Assembly (NCBI GenBank): GCA_023055425.1
Contig: JALGPY010000034.1
Coordinates: 1,802,584-1,866,583, forward strand
Length of the DNA stretch: 64,000 bases
From: Linanthus parryae
Taxonomy: Eukaryota > Streptophyta > Magnoliopsida > Ericales > Polemoniaceae
Reading direction: 5' to 3'
Part shown: positions 1 to 11,258 of the stretch, one piece after another
How positions within the stretch are numbered: position 1 is the first letter of the stretch
Layout of the letters: each line of letters starts with the position of its first letter
Made by a program: the position numbers and the translations under genes
Notes under the pieces: generated by a model
Told to the model about the DNA's origin: nothing
Databases searched by the model: none
The model's input: only the letters and a program-made list of their open reading frames with translations

Positions 1-440
1 GATTCTGGAGGATGTTATGGTTATCCAGAACTTGCAAGCAAGCAATCAAGTTCCTAGGTAAATGTGTGCTCCTATCTACACCCCATTTTTCTCTCAATTT
101 TTCTACTTCAACAAATACAGCTCTTGAAAAAAAACAAAAACCGGCCCTCTTTATTAAGAATTACCCTTTGGAACAGATGTTGATGGTCTCATATTATACT
201 TAAATCCATAAATATTCATTTGTTATCAAGTTTTCTGGTTCACCATGAGGATGCACCATAATTTTCACATAGAATTTCCACCATGGATGTGGATTAGAAA
301 ACATATCAAGTTTATCTAGGATCCATAATCAGTTTATTTATATAAAGAGCACAAGTAATACCGCAAAAGAAATAAAAGAACAAAGATGGTAAAACGATAT
401 GGCCATACATTAATAGAGAAAACCAATAACGGGTCTTACC
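1..440 (-). other. Array 3' flank after F-box copy 1
   Basis: This stretch lies downstream of the first F-box copy on the minus strand and holds no gene. It belongs to a flank that recurs after other copies (about 10790-11255, 13365-13600, 20050-20460, 20565-21020, 35200-35409, 56930-58038 and 63350-63780). Shared landmarks are GGTTATCCAGAACTTGCAAG near 19 and GGATCCATAATCAGTT near 318. A donor-like AAG|GTAAGA abuts position 440, so the stretch is probably the start of a 3' UTR intron that leaves the window. Confidence 0.55.
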
Positions 441-443
441 TTA

Positions 444-1706
444 TTAATTAAGTAGTGCAAGGGTCTCACTGTAGAGGAAGGTGTGCCTGTAGAGGAATGT
501 GTGCCTACCTTTGTTTCCCTTCCAGAACTTGTGGGTCTGCTCAGTATCTGGATCATACAAGTACGAAGAGCCGTTGGGAGCCTTCTCCAAGAGTATCAAA
601 TCAAGGTTATCCTTCTTGAAAAATCCTACACCCAATCTAATTGTAAAATGTGGTTTACAACTCAGCAGTTTAGACCAGGAGTGGTTGTTGTCACCACCAC
701 AATCATTCAACACCCACACATCAATCTCATCATAGTAAATATGAGAATCAGTCCGCTCATGGGCACATATTGCAAGAGACCCATTGTAGGCAGTAAGATG
801 ATAGTACTCATAGACGGGGCTGGATGGCACCTCAATCCTTTTAAAGACCTCGTCATTCATGTCATAACTTAAAATGTACGAAGCTTCTCGTTGAAGACTT
901 ATACCAATCTCGGTTCCCACTCCGAACCTAGTACTACGAATGAGAGTTATATGCCAATGCATGTACCCATTTACACAAGTGGTGCCACGAACAGCACTGC
1001 AATCACGTGAACCACTTACCCGTATGCGGTAAGGGACATGTATATTCTTCTCAGTCCATGAATTAGTAGCAGTAGAGAACACATTGACCTGCGCCCTAGT
1101 CTCTCCTGCTTCTGTAACAGTAAATCTAATTTGCGCAACCTTAAAAGCACTTGTGGCTGGATCGAATCAAAAACCAAAACCATACCAACTCCCCCTTTCA
1201 ATAAAATCCATGTCAGTTGAAGCTGGACCCTCCATTGGAGCATCACCAGTTAGTCTCATCTGTCTAGTGGCAGGGTTCCAAAGAGCATACTTTTGAGGGC
1301 GTTGTGAGAGAGACCAGCATACTACTCCATTAAAACAACTCAGGATTTCTAAATCGTCCAGATGGCCACGAAATGCCAGCTTCTTGGTGACATCACCGAA
1401 TCCGAAAGAGATAGTATGAAAAGTAGAATTTTTCTCAAATGAACATAACAAAAGATAGACTTTGTTGTTGTTGTTGTTATTATGGTGGCTGTGCATGGAG
1501 ACGAAGTTAGGATAAATGATCAGAGAATACCAGCACTTGGAGACGGATTTGAACCGGATCAGAGATTTTACCGGCAATCTGGCGAGGATCTCGAGGATAT
1601 CATCTTCGCTTAACTCTTTCTTCATTCTCTTTGCTTCTTCTTCTTCTTCTTCAGGAGGAGGTCCTGAAGGAACAACAAGAGTTGCTTCTGCAGAGGAAGA
1701 ATCCAT
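444..1706 (-). pseudogene. F-box/FBA protein copy 1, one nonsense codon
   Basis: This copy would encode a 420-residue F-box protein with the F-box at about residues 30-70 (motif LARLPVKSLIRF) and an FBA region containing CFNGVVCWSLSQRPQKYALW and NPATRQMR. I start it at the ATG at 1706 because MDSSS matches the starts of copies 4 and 6 and there is no ATG upstream in frame. At 1167-1169 codon 180 is TGA where paralogues have TGC (Cys) in WYGSGFCFDP. The frame stays open on both sides, down to a normal end at LALLN. Near the C-terminus an 18-bp tandem duplication repeats RHTFLY. The family normally binds SKP1 through the F-box and recruits substrates to an SCF E3 ligase through the FBA region. 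The copy is probably a recent pseudogene; the ORF upstream of the TGA could still yield a 179-residue F-box fragment. Confidence 0.85.
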
Positions 1707-1800
1707 ATACGGCTTAGGGATTGACTCTTTCTTCAATCTCTCTTCGCCTTCATGATCTTCTGTAGAGGAGGAAAGGATCCAAGTGATCGAAATTGCGGGG

Positions 1801-1809
1801 TTAGGGTTT
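1801..1809 (-). promoter_or_regulatory. Telo-box-like motif in 5' leader of copy 1
   Basis: The gene-sense sequence AAACCCTAA lies about 95 bp upstream of the start codon. The same motif is in the leader of the deletion relic (13800-13808) and of copy 5 (37123-37131), and an imperfect form is near 22290 for copy 4. Telo-boxes are known plant promoter elements near transcription starts. A role here is inferred only from position and conservation among copies. Confidence 0.4.
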
Positions 1810-1826
1810 CAAATGTTATGTAGATC

Positions 1827-2089
1827 GGGAAAAGACACTTTCACCCCTTGTGTCTGTCAAATTTAAGGAAATTTACACTCCTTAATTGTGATATGGTTAG
1901 TCTGTGAGCGGTTGTTCGTCACTATAGTAGTTTTCGGGACAAATTTACTCTTTTAGAGTATGATATGGTACCATCAAAGGGTCTAATTGTCATAACACTC
2001 GGAACACTAATGGGGTAAAAGTATCATTTCCCAAGTAGAGGGGTAAAATGTCTTTGCATCAAACCCAGGGGGTGAAAGTGACTTTTACC
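1827..2089. mobile_element. MITE with GGGTAAAAGACACTTTC termini (gene 1 copy)
   Basis: A 263-bp element has inverted ends of the type GGGAAAAGACACTTTCACCC on the left and GGTGAAAGTGACTTTTACC on the right. Related copies lie at 22451-22873 and 37201-37498, with fragments at 7685-7865 and 59908-60060. Four of these sit just upstream of an F-box start codon (copies 1, 4, 5 and 7). The insertion therefore probably preceded the tandem duplications. The superfamily was not determined because no clear TSD was found. Confidence 0.6.
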
Positions 2090-2441
2090 TCATGTAACCA
2101 CTCTATTTGATTAAAATTAAAGATTATTTTTTTGTTAGATACTCAAATTAAAAATTAAGTTTAAACATAGAAATGAGACTCCAATATCTGGGTATGACGA
2201 TGTATCACCACCAGGTTGTGCAGGTTAAGAGGTGGTGCGTTTCTTATACTGACGAGTGTCTAACCATTTTACAGGATCATTCATTACTAAGATAATATAT
2301 ACTTCCTCCGTTGAAAGAGTGTCTTGCTATTTTTTCAACATTTTAAGAGAGTGATCTGACTGGCAAAATGGTACTATAATTTTGCTAGCCAAATGGCATC
2401 CTCAAAATGCTTAAATAAAACATAGGAGATAGTAGGGGTGC

Positions 2442-2640
2442 GATTTCGGTTCAACCGAACCGGAACCGAACCGACTGAAGCCGGAACCGGTCGGTTTCGG
2501 TTCGGTTCGGCGGTTCAAAGACCGAGTTCGGTTCGGTTGAACCGGAACCGATAATTTTGATATGCTAGAACCGAACCCGACCCGTTAACCGGAACCGGAT
2601 CCTTCACCGGTTCGGTTTTCGGTTCGGTTCAAGAACTGAT
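2442..2640. repeat. Left subterminal CCGAACC/GGTTCGG array of hAT
   Basis: Short words such as GGTTCGG, CCGGAACCG and CGGTTCGGTT recur on both strands over about 200 bp just inside the left end, and a matching array lies at 5760-5950 inside the right end. In hAT elements such subterminal clusters commonly bind the transposase; that role here is inferred. Confidence 0.75.
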
Positions 2641-3090
2641 CGGCCATTTTTTATTTTTTATTTTTTTTGTTTTTGTGTTGATATTTGAATAATTGTTGTA
2701 GTTTTAATTAATAAGTATTAAGTATTAATTAACAACGTTAGGGTTAGGTAGGGTTCATTAATTAAATTAGGGTTAGGGTTTAGGAATTGTTATTAATTAA
2801 TACTAGATTTTTTTAATATTTATGTATTTAGGGAATGTTATTAATGCTTTGAATGTTATGTATTTAAACTTGACAACACTTTTCACAAATATTTTAAAAA
2901 AACATCAAAACTTGACAAATAAGTGGAAAAAACAAAATAAACTTTTATTATTGATTAAAAGTAAAAACATCAAATGTTAGAAAAAATTGCATCACTATAG
3001 TTTAAGTACATCCCAACTAGGTTGGCACCTACTTAACTAACAATCATTTGCATTTTTTCTAACTTACATACAAAGTTCGAGTCTACTTAA

Positions 3091-5236
3091 CTAGGTTGGC
3101 AATTGGTCTACATCTAGGGGAGTGTCCGGGTCTATTCCCAATTCTTTGTAAAGTTCGGTGACCATAATGTCCAAAGGGTGTAGGTCTTGTGTGCGTTTGT
3201 TGGCGTCGCTCCAATCCTTCGAGCATATGAGTACCTCCAATATCTCCGAGGTTAGGCACGATCTTTTCTCCGACAAAACTCGTTTACCTGCACTAAAAGT
3301 AGATTCGGAAGGGACTGTAGAAGCGGGAGGGGTTAGTAAATCACGTGCCATTTTAGAAACAATTGGATAAGTTCTTTCATAATTTTTCCACCAATCAAGT
3401 ATATCAAAATTTTCTATGTCTCTCTCCGACACATTTATGAAATAATGTTGGTTGAGAAACAACGTTAATTCCGAGACGCAACTAGTCCCGGTGGGTGTGG
3501 CTTGTGTAGTCTTAAATAAAGAACCAATAGCGTACTTACTCTTACCCTTGCCCTTGCCCTTACCCTTCGGATCGCTCGATGATTTTTGAGAACCACCACT
3601 AACACCAAATTTAGCAAGATATTTATCGTACATAACATTAAGTTCTTGTTTAACTTGTTCAATTGTTGGTGATATCACTACGAGTCTATATGGGGTAGTC
3701 ATGTTTTCCGAAATTTGGTTTAGCATAAAACCTACGGAAGCATCTTTTTGTCTTGGGACCAAAATACTTGACAAACAAAAAATCATAGGGATCGTTTCAA
3801 AATATTTGAGAAATTTGTCTTCCATGTCGTTAATTGCCTCGTATAAAATTTCATTCCCCCTATATTGTTGAAAAGCCGACGTTAAAAACAATAGTTGTGG
3901 AATAACGTTGTTAGTAGTAGGATAATAAACACCCGCAAGAATATTAGTGGCGTCATAAAATGGTTCAAGAAACTCTCTTAAGACACTTGCGGCGTTCCAA
4001 TCATTTTGTGTAACGGATCCGGGATTGCCATTTTCATTCAAAAAACGTGTGATTGTGGTCTCATAACCTTTAACACTTTTCAACATCAAATAAGTGGAGT
4101 TCCATCTAGTCCTACAATCTCCCCCAAACCTTCTTTTTTTCTTGCCTATTTTAGCACAATAATCCCCAAAAAGTTTTTGTCTTTTGTTTGAAGACGCAAT
4201 AAAGGGAATAGCATCACGAATAGGAGAAATATACTCTTCTAGTTTTTTCAAACCAACTTGTACAATTAAATTGATAATGTGACATACACAACGAACATGT
4301 TCGATTTCTTCGCGAAATGGTGTTTGTATCAAAGTTCGAATATGATCTATCGCACTATCACATGCCGATGCATTGTCAAAAGTAATTGATGTAATTCGTT
4401 GATCAATACCCCACTCTTCAACAATATCGATTATGGCTTCTCATATGTTTACACCGTTGTAAGGATATGCAACTTCTTGAAATGCAATAACACGTTTTTG
4501 TAAAGTCCAATTAGTGTCAATGTAGTGTGCGGTGACGCAAATATATCCTTTGTTATTTCTACCCGACCACATATCCGAAGTACAACCAACTATGAAATTA
4601 GAATCAAAAAATGTTTGCATAAGTTCCGCTTTCCTCTCACTATATGTTTCCATTATATTTTTTCTAATAGTGTGTCTACTAATATGCTTATAACCCGGAC
4701 AAAAAGCGGTTTGTACTAATGTGTCCCACTCGTTGTCGTCGGTCATATTTAGAGGTTTTTCGGTGGCCATGATATAATGAGATAATTGTCCTATTTTCAT
4801 CGTAGACAAAAGTAACTACGTTGCCTTGTGCGTCGAATTCTAGTTGGGTTTGGAGCATCGCGTCGCCTACGCCGGGTGTATCTTTCAAAAGTCCGTGTAC
4901 ATTTTGTAAGTGTTTTCTAAGTGATCCTAATCCACCGGTTTTATCCAACACAAAACTTTTTTGACAATGTTTGCATTTAGCCCTAAATTTTGGTGTACCG
5001 TTGGCGTCTACACCATCGGGTAATTTATCCATATATTCCCAAACGGGGCTTTTTTTAGGTTTTTCCGCCTTACGTGTTCTTTTATTATTACCTAAATTCG
5101 GATCATTTTCCTCTATACCGTCAAAAGCATTAGGGCCAAATAAAATGTCCATTTGATCATCAATATCAATTTCTTCGATTATGGGTACGTATTGGTTGTT
5201 TTGGTCATCAAAATTTGCACGAGAAGAAGAAGCCAT
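3091..5236 (-). pseudogene. hAT transposase with BED zinc finger, broken
   Basis: The reading starts at the ATG at 5236. The first 180 or so codons hold a BED-type zinc finger (CKHCQKSF followed by HLQNVH, near residues 87-115) after an acidic N-terminus. Near 4800 the frame shifts by one base. The second frame continues with YIMATEKPL and the central hAT region (CTSDMWSGRN). It meets one TGA at 4441-4443, probably a CGA-to-TGA change, then runs open to 3091 through the hAT C-terminal dimerisation region (LDWWKNYERTYPIVSKMARD and SESTFSAGKRVL). Lysine-glycine repeats (GKGKGKGK) lie at about 3540-3570. All expected domains are visible, but one frameshift and one stop make autonomous activity unlikely. 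Confidence 0.88.
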
Positions 5237-5759
5237 TTTTTTCTTATAGAAATGTGATTAAAAAAAATTAAGTTTTACAAATAAAGCACAAATAATAACA
5301 CAATCAAATAGCAAACAACAAAAACTAAAACTTACAAACTCCAAGAATAATTCTTGGAGGTGAAGCGAAACGTCGAAGATTGAAGATGCGTTGCCTAATA
5401 TGGAAGATGCGTTGCTCTTGCTTGTCGAATTTTGAAGACGAGAGCGTATGACGATTTTTGAGTGATTTTGATTTTTGAGAGTGTGTGTGGAAATTGGAAT
5501 TGAGGATTGAGGAATATGGAGATTGGAGAATGAATTTTGGAGAGTGTAGGATGATTTTTGAGTGAAGAATTGTGAGAAATGTTGAGAGAGTTTGTTGATG
5601 AAGTGTGAAAAAAATTGTAGTATGGGTTGGGTATTTATAGGATTTAAAGGAAGGGGAGGGAAGGTGAAAAAAAAATACAAAAATCGCCCAAACGGTCAAT
5701 GACCGTTCAGGCCTTCTCCAACGGTCACAACCCCAACGTTTGAAAATCCGAACGTTACA

Positions 5760-5950
5760 CACCGGTTCCGGGTCGGTTCCGGACCGGTTCCGGTTCCGGT
5801 TCCGGAATTTACTAAAACCGAACCGTAACCGGAAACCCCCCGGGTCCGGTTCGGTCCGGTTCTACGGGTCTTCGGTTCGGTTCCGGTTGATTTTATCCGG
5901 TTCCAACATAAGCGGTTTCGGTTCGGTTCTCGGGTGAACCGAACCGAAAT
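5760..5950. repeat. Right subterminal GGTTCCGG array of hAT
   Basis: This is the counterpart of the left array: about 190 bp of overlapping GGTTCCGG, CCGGTTCGG and similar words directly inside the right end of the hAT element. Confidence 0.75.
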
Positions 5951-6109
5951 CGCAGCTCTAGGAGATAGGAGTGTAGGACTTTCATTCTGGTATGAAGAGG
6001 GAGGGTATACTTTAGTATCATGGTGTAAATTGTTCAGAAGGAAGGAAACCTTTGCGGATCACGTCATGGAGTAACGTGGTGATATGTAAGATCCCAAACC
6101 AGACCAGAA

Positions 6110-6800
6110 GCTTACAAGTTGATTTACATTCTTCACATCTAGTGCAATGAGTTCAATCAGAGCTTGGAGTGATGCTCCTCACTCTGCTAAAAAGAAAGCA
6201 ATATTCAGTATATACACACATATATGATGTAGCTTATAGTACCAAATATTACAACAGTTTCAAGAGATTTGGAGACATAAGCCAAAAGCTGGACATCACC
6301 GTACTTCATTCGCTAGTTTACAGTTACTGGAACTTCATTCGCTAGGTTACAATTAACTGGAACAGCTTGTAAGGATAAATCGGCAAACTCCTGCCACATG
6401 CTGAAAACAGAATAATATGTACAAAATTAGTTGGAAGTTGAAAGCATAACAGAAATAAGAGCAAGAATGGTTCAGAACCAAAGCCTCTGTAAGAACACAG
6501 CTAAATGTGTTCAACATTCACCACCACCCGTATCGTATTCAATTCACATGTTGTGAGCAACACTGAACTCAGTTACAAATGTGAGTTACAGTTAAAGCTG
6601 TGCATCAATATTAGTGGTGCTGCTATCTGCTTCATGATCAAACTCAACTTACGCATGTATTTGAGGTTAATGTTCAGCGCAACTGTGAATTCATTTACTA
6701 AGTTGCGAGCGAACTCTTAACTATTTCATTAACTCAGCTAACAGGGTGCTGCTTTTCAGCTGCACGAGCAAAATAGTTACTGGCAGCAAATGCAAGGAAA
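6110..6800 (-). repeat. Intergenic module B copy 1: putative 3' UTR exon
   Basis: A module of about 650 bp recurs downstream of the F-box copies (here and at 7980-8830, 15400-16140, 17221-17870, 24190-24900 and 45630-46240). Landmarks in plus orientation are AGAGCTTGGAGTGATGCTCC, CTGCCACATGCTGAAAACAG and GTGCTGCTTTTCAGCTGCAC. On the minus strand it holds a good splice acceptor (CTGTTTTCAG, AG at 6401-6402) followed by about 300 bp without a conserved long ORF. It is most simply read as a 3' UTR exon preceded by an intron end. This copy and the next one lie in tandem and share flanks from about 5970 and 7860. Confidence 0.55.
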
Positions 6801-7684
6801 GCCATGAGACTCGTACTGAGCATTGTTAGCATCAACAATTCTCAGTACCAAAGCCAATGTACAACCTCAAGAATTTATCTGGATAATACCCTTCGTTGGA
6901 GACTTGGAGTAGTTACTGGCAGCAAAATAGTTGTTTCAAGATCAACCTTTCTTAACTCACAATAATCGTATAGCAATGCCTACTGGTCCATTACTATTCC
7001 CTCAGCTAACACCTCTGTCTTCTTATTGGCTCTATACAAACATAGTCCTGCTAACACGCATGTGAGTGTCCTGAAGTTGATCTTGCATTGCTGATAGTTG
7101 CCACTCAAGATTAAGCCTAACTTGGTCTACAACGGAGATACTCACAAACAGACCCACCCATCAACAAAGCCCAGATCAGCAAGCTTCCCCTAACCAACAT
7201 GTCCAGTGTTGAAAAGTGAACTTTTTACTTTCAACTAGGAATTTGGTGTTTTTCACTACCGTTCTTTTCTTATACCATAAAGGAGATCCATAGTATAGTA
7301 ACTATAGTTGGACTTTCTTCAATACTTTCACCTCCACCTGTATGGGTACCTGTACTTGAAGAAATGTTACATGTATATCCACAAGAAAAATGCAACAATT
7401 ACTACAATGTGAATATTTGGGTAGATTAGAGAGTGGTAGTGTTTGAAGGTTATTTGGTCATTTACCATAAGAAAACTTCCCATTTTGGGAATATGAAGAA
7501 ACTGGTTAAACATCCCAATAAGAGAAGTAGGAAGAAACTGGCAAAACGGATGTAGTAGTGCACCAACTGAACAGTGCTTGATGCTCTACAATCAATGAGT
7601 GTGTGCCACTTAGATTCTCATCTTCACCTTGAAACAGTATACACATTTATTTCAAGAATAAAAGTATCTACATTTGATGGCTAA
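6801..7684. other. Intergenic stretch, no gene seen
   Basis: No conserved coding region, RNA gene or structured repeat was recognised. Short pieces resemble sequence found next to the other module B copies. Confidence 0.5.
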
Positions 7685-7865
7685 GGGTAAAATACAGTTT
7701 TACAACTCAAGTTTGACGGAAACGACACTTTCACCCCATATATTTTGGGAAACGACACTTTCACCCCTTGTGTCTGTCAAATTTAAGAAAATTTACACTC
7801 CTTAATGGTGATGTCTGGTCTTTTTTGGGAATGACACATTTACCCTTTTTATGCTCTACAATCAG
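7685..7865. mobile_element. Fragment of the GGGTAAAAGACACTTTC MITE
   Basis: The sequence contains two adjacent partial left ends with GACACTTTCACCCC and then matches the inner part of the copy at 1827 (TGTCTGTCAAATTTAAG). The right end is missing. It joins directly to sequence resembling the end of the split Stowaway MITE. Confidence 0.5.
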
Positions 7866-7979
7866 AGGACATGACACTCATTCTGGTTCGAGGAGGAAGT
7901 TTACTTCAGTATCATGGCATATATTGTTCAGAGGGAAGGAAGCCTTCGCGGATCACGTCATGGAGTAAGGTGGTGATAT

Positions 7980-8830
7980 GTAGGATCCCAAGCCAAGACT
8001 GGAAGCTTACAAGTTAGTTTACATTCTTGACATCTAATGCCCGACTTCGATCAGAGCTTGGAATGATGCTCCTCACTCAGTCACTCTGATGTAGCTTATA
8101 GTACACATGCATGATGTAGCTTGTAGTACCAAATACTACACAACAGTTTTCAAGAGGTTTGAGTGCAAGACAACAACAGACTGTTACATGAGCAGAGATC
8201 TAGAGTTCCAAGTACACAGACACAACATAATACTAGGGTTTTGCACAACAAAAGATCCTGCCATACTAAATTAGATTTTTTTCCCGAAGACTCAGATCTG
8301 GGATAAAACAAGGCAAAAGCTGGACATCACCGTACCAGAGACAGTTCATTCGCTAGGTTTACAATTAACTGGAATAGCTTCTAAGGATGAATCAGCAAAC
8401 TCCGGCCACATGCTGAAAACAGATAATATGAACAACATTAGTTGGAAGTTACCGAAATTGAAGTTGAAAGCAATAAATAAGGTGATCAAGGATGGTTCAG
8501 AGCCAAAGCCTCTCTAAGAACACAGCTAAATCTGTTCAACGTTCACCACCACTGGAATGATATTCAGATTGCATGTTGTGGGCAACGATGCACTCAATTA
8601 CAAATCCCAGTTACAGTTAAAGCACTGCATCAATCTTATTTAGTGGTGCTGCTATCTGCTACATGATCATGCTACAATTTGAACATGTATTTGAGGTTAA
8701 ATGCCGAGGACAACCGTGTTCAGTTAAGATTGAGTGAACTCATAACTATTGCATCGATCTCAGTCTGTAGGGTGCTGCTTTCGGCTGCACGAGCAAACTA
8801 CATTTTGGGCATGTACATCAAAGCCCATTT
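7980..8830 (-). repeat. Intergenic module B copy 2: putative 3' UTR exon of copy 2
   Basis: This copy is the nearest module downstream of the intact F-box gene at 11259-12548. The minus-strand acceptor ATTATCTGTTTTCAG ends at 8413. The sequence after it contains TCTGTTGTTGTCTTGCACTC, also present in the other modules. If used, the intron from the donor at 11254 would be about 2.8 kb. Confidence 0.55.
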
Positions 8831-10080
8831 TTAAGGAATTGCCAGGAAAGCTACCTTCGAATGCAGCACAAAAATTTACACTCAAAACAGTCCCCAAATG
8901 ACGGCCAAAATTTGCAGGTCTCCCCTAACCAACATGCCTAGTATCAAAGAAAAAAACTCTTACTGCCAACTAGAAGTATAAAAGCTCTATATACCATAAT
9001 TTTCGTACACCATCAAGTTTCATCATAAACGTCAATGTGTTGAAAATAGTAGTATAAGAAAATGCATTTATACTATACACCACGTATTTTACAAAACGGT
9101 GGTGGTATGCACGATACAAATTGGTTAATCCAGTCCACAGACCAGCAGTATGCATCTGCTTGTTTCTAAAAGAAACAGTTATGCTTGAATGTTAGGATAC
9201 ATGATAGGTATCTAGTCCGCATACGGTGGAATTCGCCGCCCAGAATAAAAATGCTCATTATAATATTAAATAAATACCAAAGATACAATGGGAAATGGAA
9301 AATTTAATTTGTTTGTAAGCTAGCTGTGACATTCAGCTGAGTAAGATAGAGAGCGCGAAGGAGTGGACAGACTCACTGGAGAGGAAATAAAACAGGATCA
9401 GCAGTTGCTGCTGTTTGGCTTGGAGGTCAAAACAGCCAGCTCACAGTGAAAATCCAATTATGATACCAACTCTGTTTCAGCTCAAATCTCAGGCTTGCTA
9501 CTTCACATATCTATCCTCCAATTGCATTTTCGGTTAGACTCCTCTAAATCTCTTTTCTCAGTTCAGCCTAGATTTTTGGTTGACGTTCTGGGATGTAGAT
9601 GATACTCTATGGTCACTAGAATGGTGTATGCCATCTCATTGCTAATGTGATAGTGGAAGATTTACAGTGAGTATTGTCTCAGAAATTTTATCCCATTGCT
9701 ATTGTGAGAATCTTGGAGTAATTACTTCGTTATTGTGCACGGTGTCGCCAACAATATCTTACAAGTTACGGTACAAGATGCTCACCAACTCATACATTTT
9801 GATTAGTCATATCTCAAATGGGAAATAACCCCTGGTACCTCAGATTACGCATCACAAATCATGAGATATAGTATGATTAACAAACCAGTCAATACAACAC
9901 ACATGTATACATCGACTACATGAGTATACTAAATACATTGCATATACAACAAAAATCAAGAACTAGTATATGAACTGCTAGGTATTAGAATACTTAGAGT
10001 AGATTACTAGATTATTTGGTCAAATTACTTTTAGGAGCGAGTATTCTCATAAAAGCATTATAGTAAGGAGTCAATATTCC
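8831..10080. other. Intergenic stretch, no gene seen
   Basis: No ORF with recognisable domains and no clear transposon ends were found. A segment near 9040-9090 (TGCATTTATACTATACAC) recurs beside the F-box fragment at about 16380. Confidence 0.5.
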
Positions 10081-10330
10081 CTAAGCCTCTACCACTATGG
10101 ATGAATGTCCATAAGGTTATATTTTTCATACTACTTGCGCTATCTAAATTCCGATTTGTTTTCATATAAATATGCAATTATGCGTATATCCATTTACGCT
10201 ATCCTTAAAAGATTATTGGATTTACAACATATAGAATTACAGTATGCACTGATATTCATCAGGATAGGGATATCAAGAGAGACAAAATATAAAATAAAAT
10301 AAACAAGTGATTTGTGAATTGAGTACGATG
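10080..10330. repeat. Intergenic module A (CCTCTACCAC...GATGAATG)
   Basis: This short module begins with CCTCTACCACTATGGATGAA and ends near GAGTACGATGAATGCGAGAA. Copies lie at 12660-12900 and about 61840-61900, with tails recognisable near 34700, 56480 and 62880. It normally lies on the far side of a gene's 3' flank and helps mark the borders of the duplicated unit. Confidence 0.55.
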
Positions 10331-11255
10331 AATGCGAGAAACACACTTTTGCTCGAACAGCCTTCAAACTAACAAATTTTCCCTCTTTGAGATTGCCTAT
10401 AGCTCTTCTTTACTCATGACAATTCCATTTTTATATTCTTAGCAAATGCTAATCTCTTCCATGTGCCACCAAATGCAGAATTTCAAGAGGGGTCTAAAAA
10501 GGTGGTATTTCGAAGGTTTAAAATTTTAATGTGTCTTTGTGAACGCAATTTCTTACATACTGGCTGGCTTTTTGGCTGATTTTCTCTTGTAATGGTACAT
10601 GGTTAAGCTTGGCTAATAAGAAGTACAAGTAGTTTGCAAATGGGAAAACCTTCGATAAAAAGTAATTATTACCTACTTTGATATCCGTTAGAACAATGAC
10701 AGAAATCAGACAACTTGAACACAGCAAAGAAGGGAAGGATGTCTTATATAACAAATGAATTACTCAAGTTACTGAGGGAGGTGGTTAAAAAGATTCTTGG
10801 GATGTTATGGTTGTTCAGAACTTGAAAACAAGCAATCAAGTTTGTTCGTAGCTATGTGCTCTTCTTTATGTCCCATTCATTTTTTCTCAATTTTCCTACT
10901 TCAACAATACATACCCGCTCTTGAAAACAAAAACAAACAAAAACATACATACTCGACCTTTGTTCTTAGTAGGAATGACCCTTTAGGATTCTTGTTAATA
11001 ATCATCATAATATACTTAACCCAGTAATATTCATCGGTTGTCATGTTTCTTTTTTTTTGGTTTGCCATGAGGATGCGCCATAATTTCCACAATAGAAGTG
11101 GATAAGAAAACATATCAAGTTTCTCTTGGATCCATAATCAGTTCAGTCATATAAAGAGCATAAGTAAATCAGCGTAAAAAAGCAAGAACAAACTCAGAAA
11201 AAAGATATGGCCATACATTTATAGAAGAAGAAAAATATATAACGAGTTTTTTACC
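10331..11255 (-). other. Array 3' flank after F-box copy 2
   Basis: No coding region. The stretch repeats the flank seen after copy 1, including GGATGTTATGGTTGTTCAGA at 10800 and GGATCCATAATCAGTTC near 11128. A donor-like AAG|GTAAAA lies 4 nt after the stop codon of copy 2, so the stretch is probably 3' UTR intron sequence. Confidence 0.55.
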
Positions 11256-11258
11256 TTA

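Larger units (their letters stand above)
2433..5960 (-). mobile_element. hAT DNA transposon, 3,528 bp, with 8-bp TSD
   Basis: The element is flanked by a perfect 8-bp target duplication GGAGATAG (2425-2432 and 5961-5968). Its terminal inverted repeats begin TAGGGGTGCGATTTCGGTTC on the left and TAGAGCTGCGATTTCGGTTC on the complement of the right end. Both termini are followed by dense subterminal arrays of CCGAACCGG/GGTTCCGG-type words, typical of transposase-binding regions. It carries one transposase gene on the minus strand, now broken. It is nested in what looks like an older Stowaway MITE. Confidence 0.92.
2302..6005. mobile_element. Stowaway-like MITE split by the hAT element
   Basis: The outer parts 2302-2432 and 5969-6005 together form about 168 bp, flanked by TA at 2300-2301 and 6006-6007. 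The left end CTTCCTCCGTTGAAAGAGTG resembles the end of the Stowaway MITE at 61991. The right end is more diverged, so the call is tentative. A related right end recurs at about 7865-7900 next to a duplicated flank. Confidence 0.35.

Noticed and set aside
1167..1169. TGA in F-box copy 1 read as selenocysteine
   Set aside because: Land plants lack the selenocysteine machinery and all paralogues have an ordinary Cys codon there.
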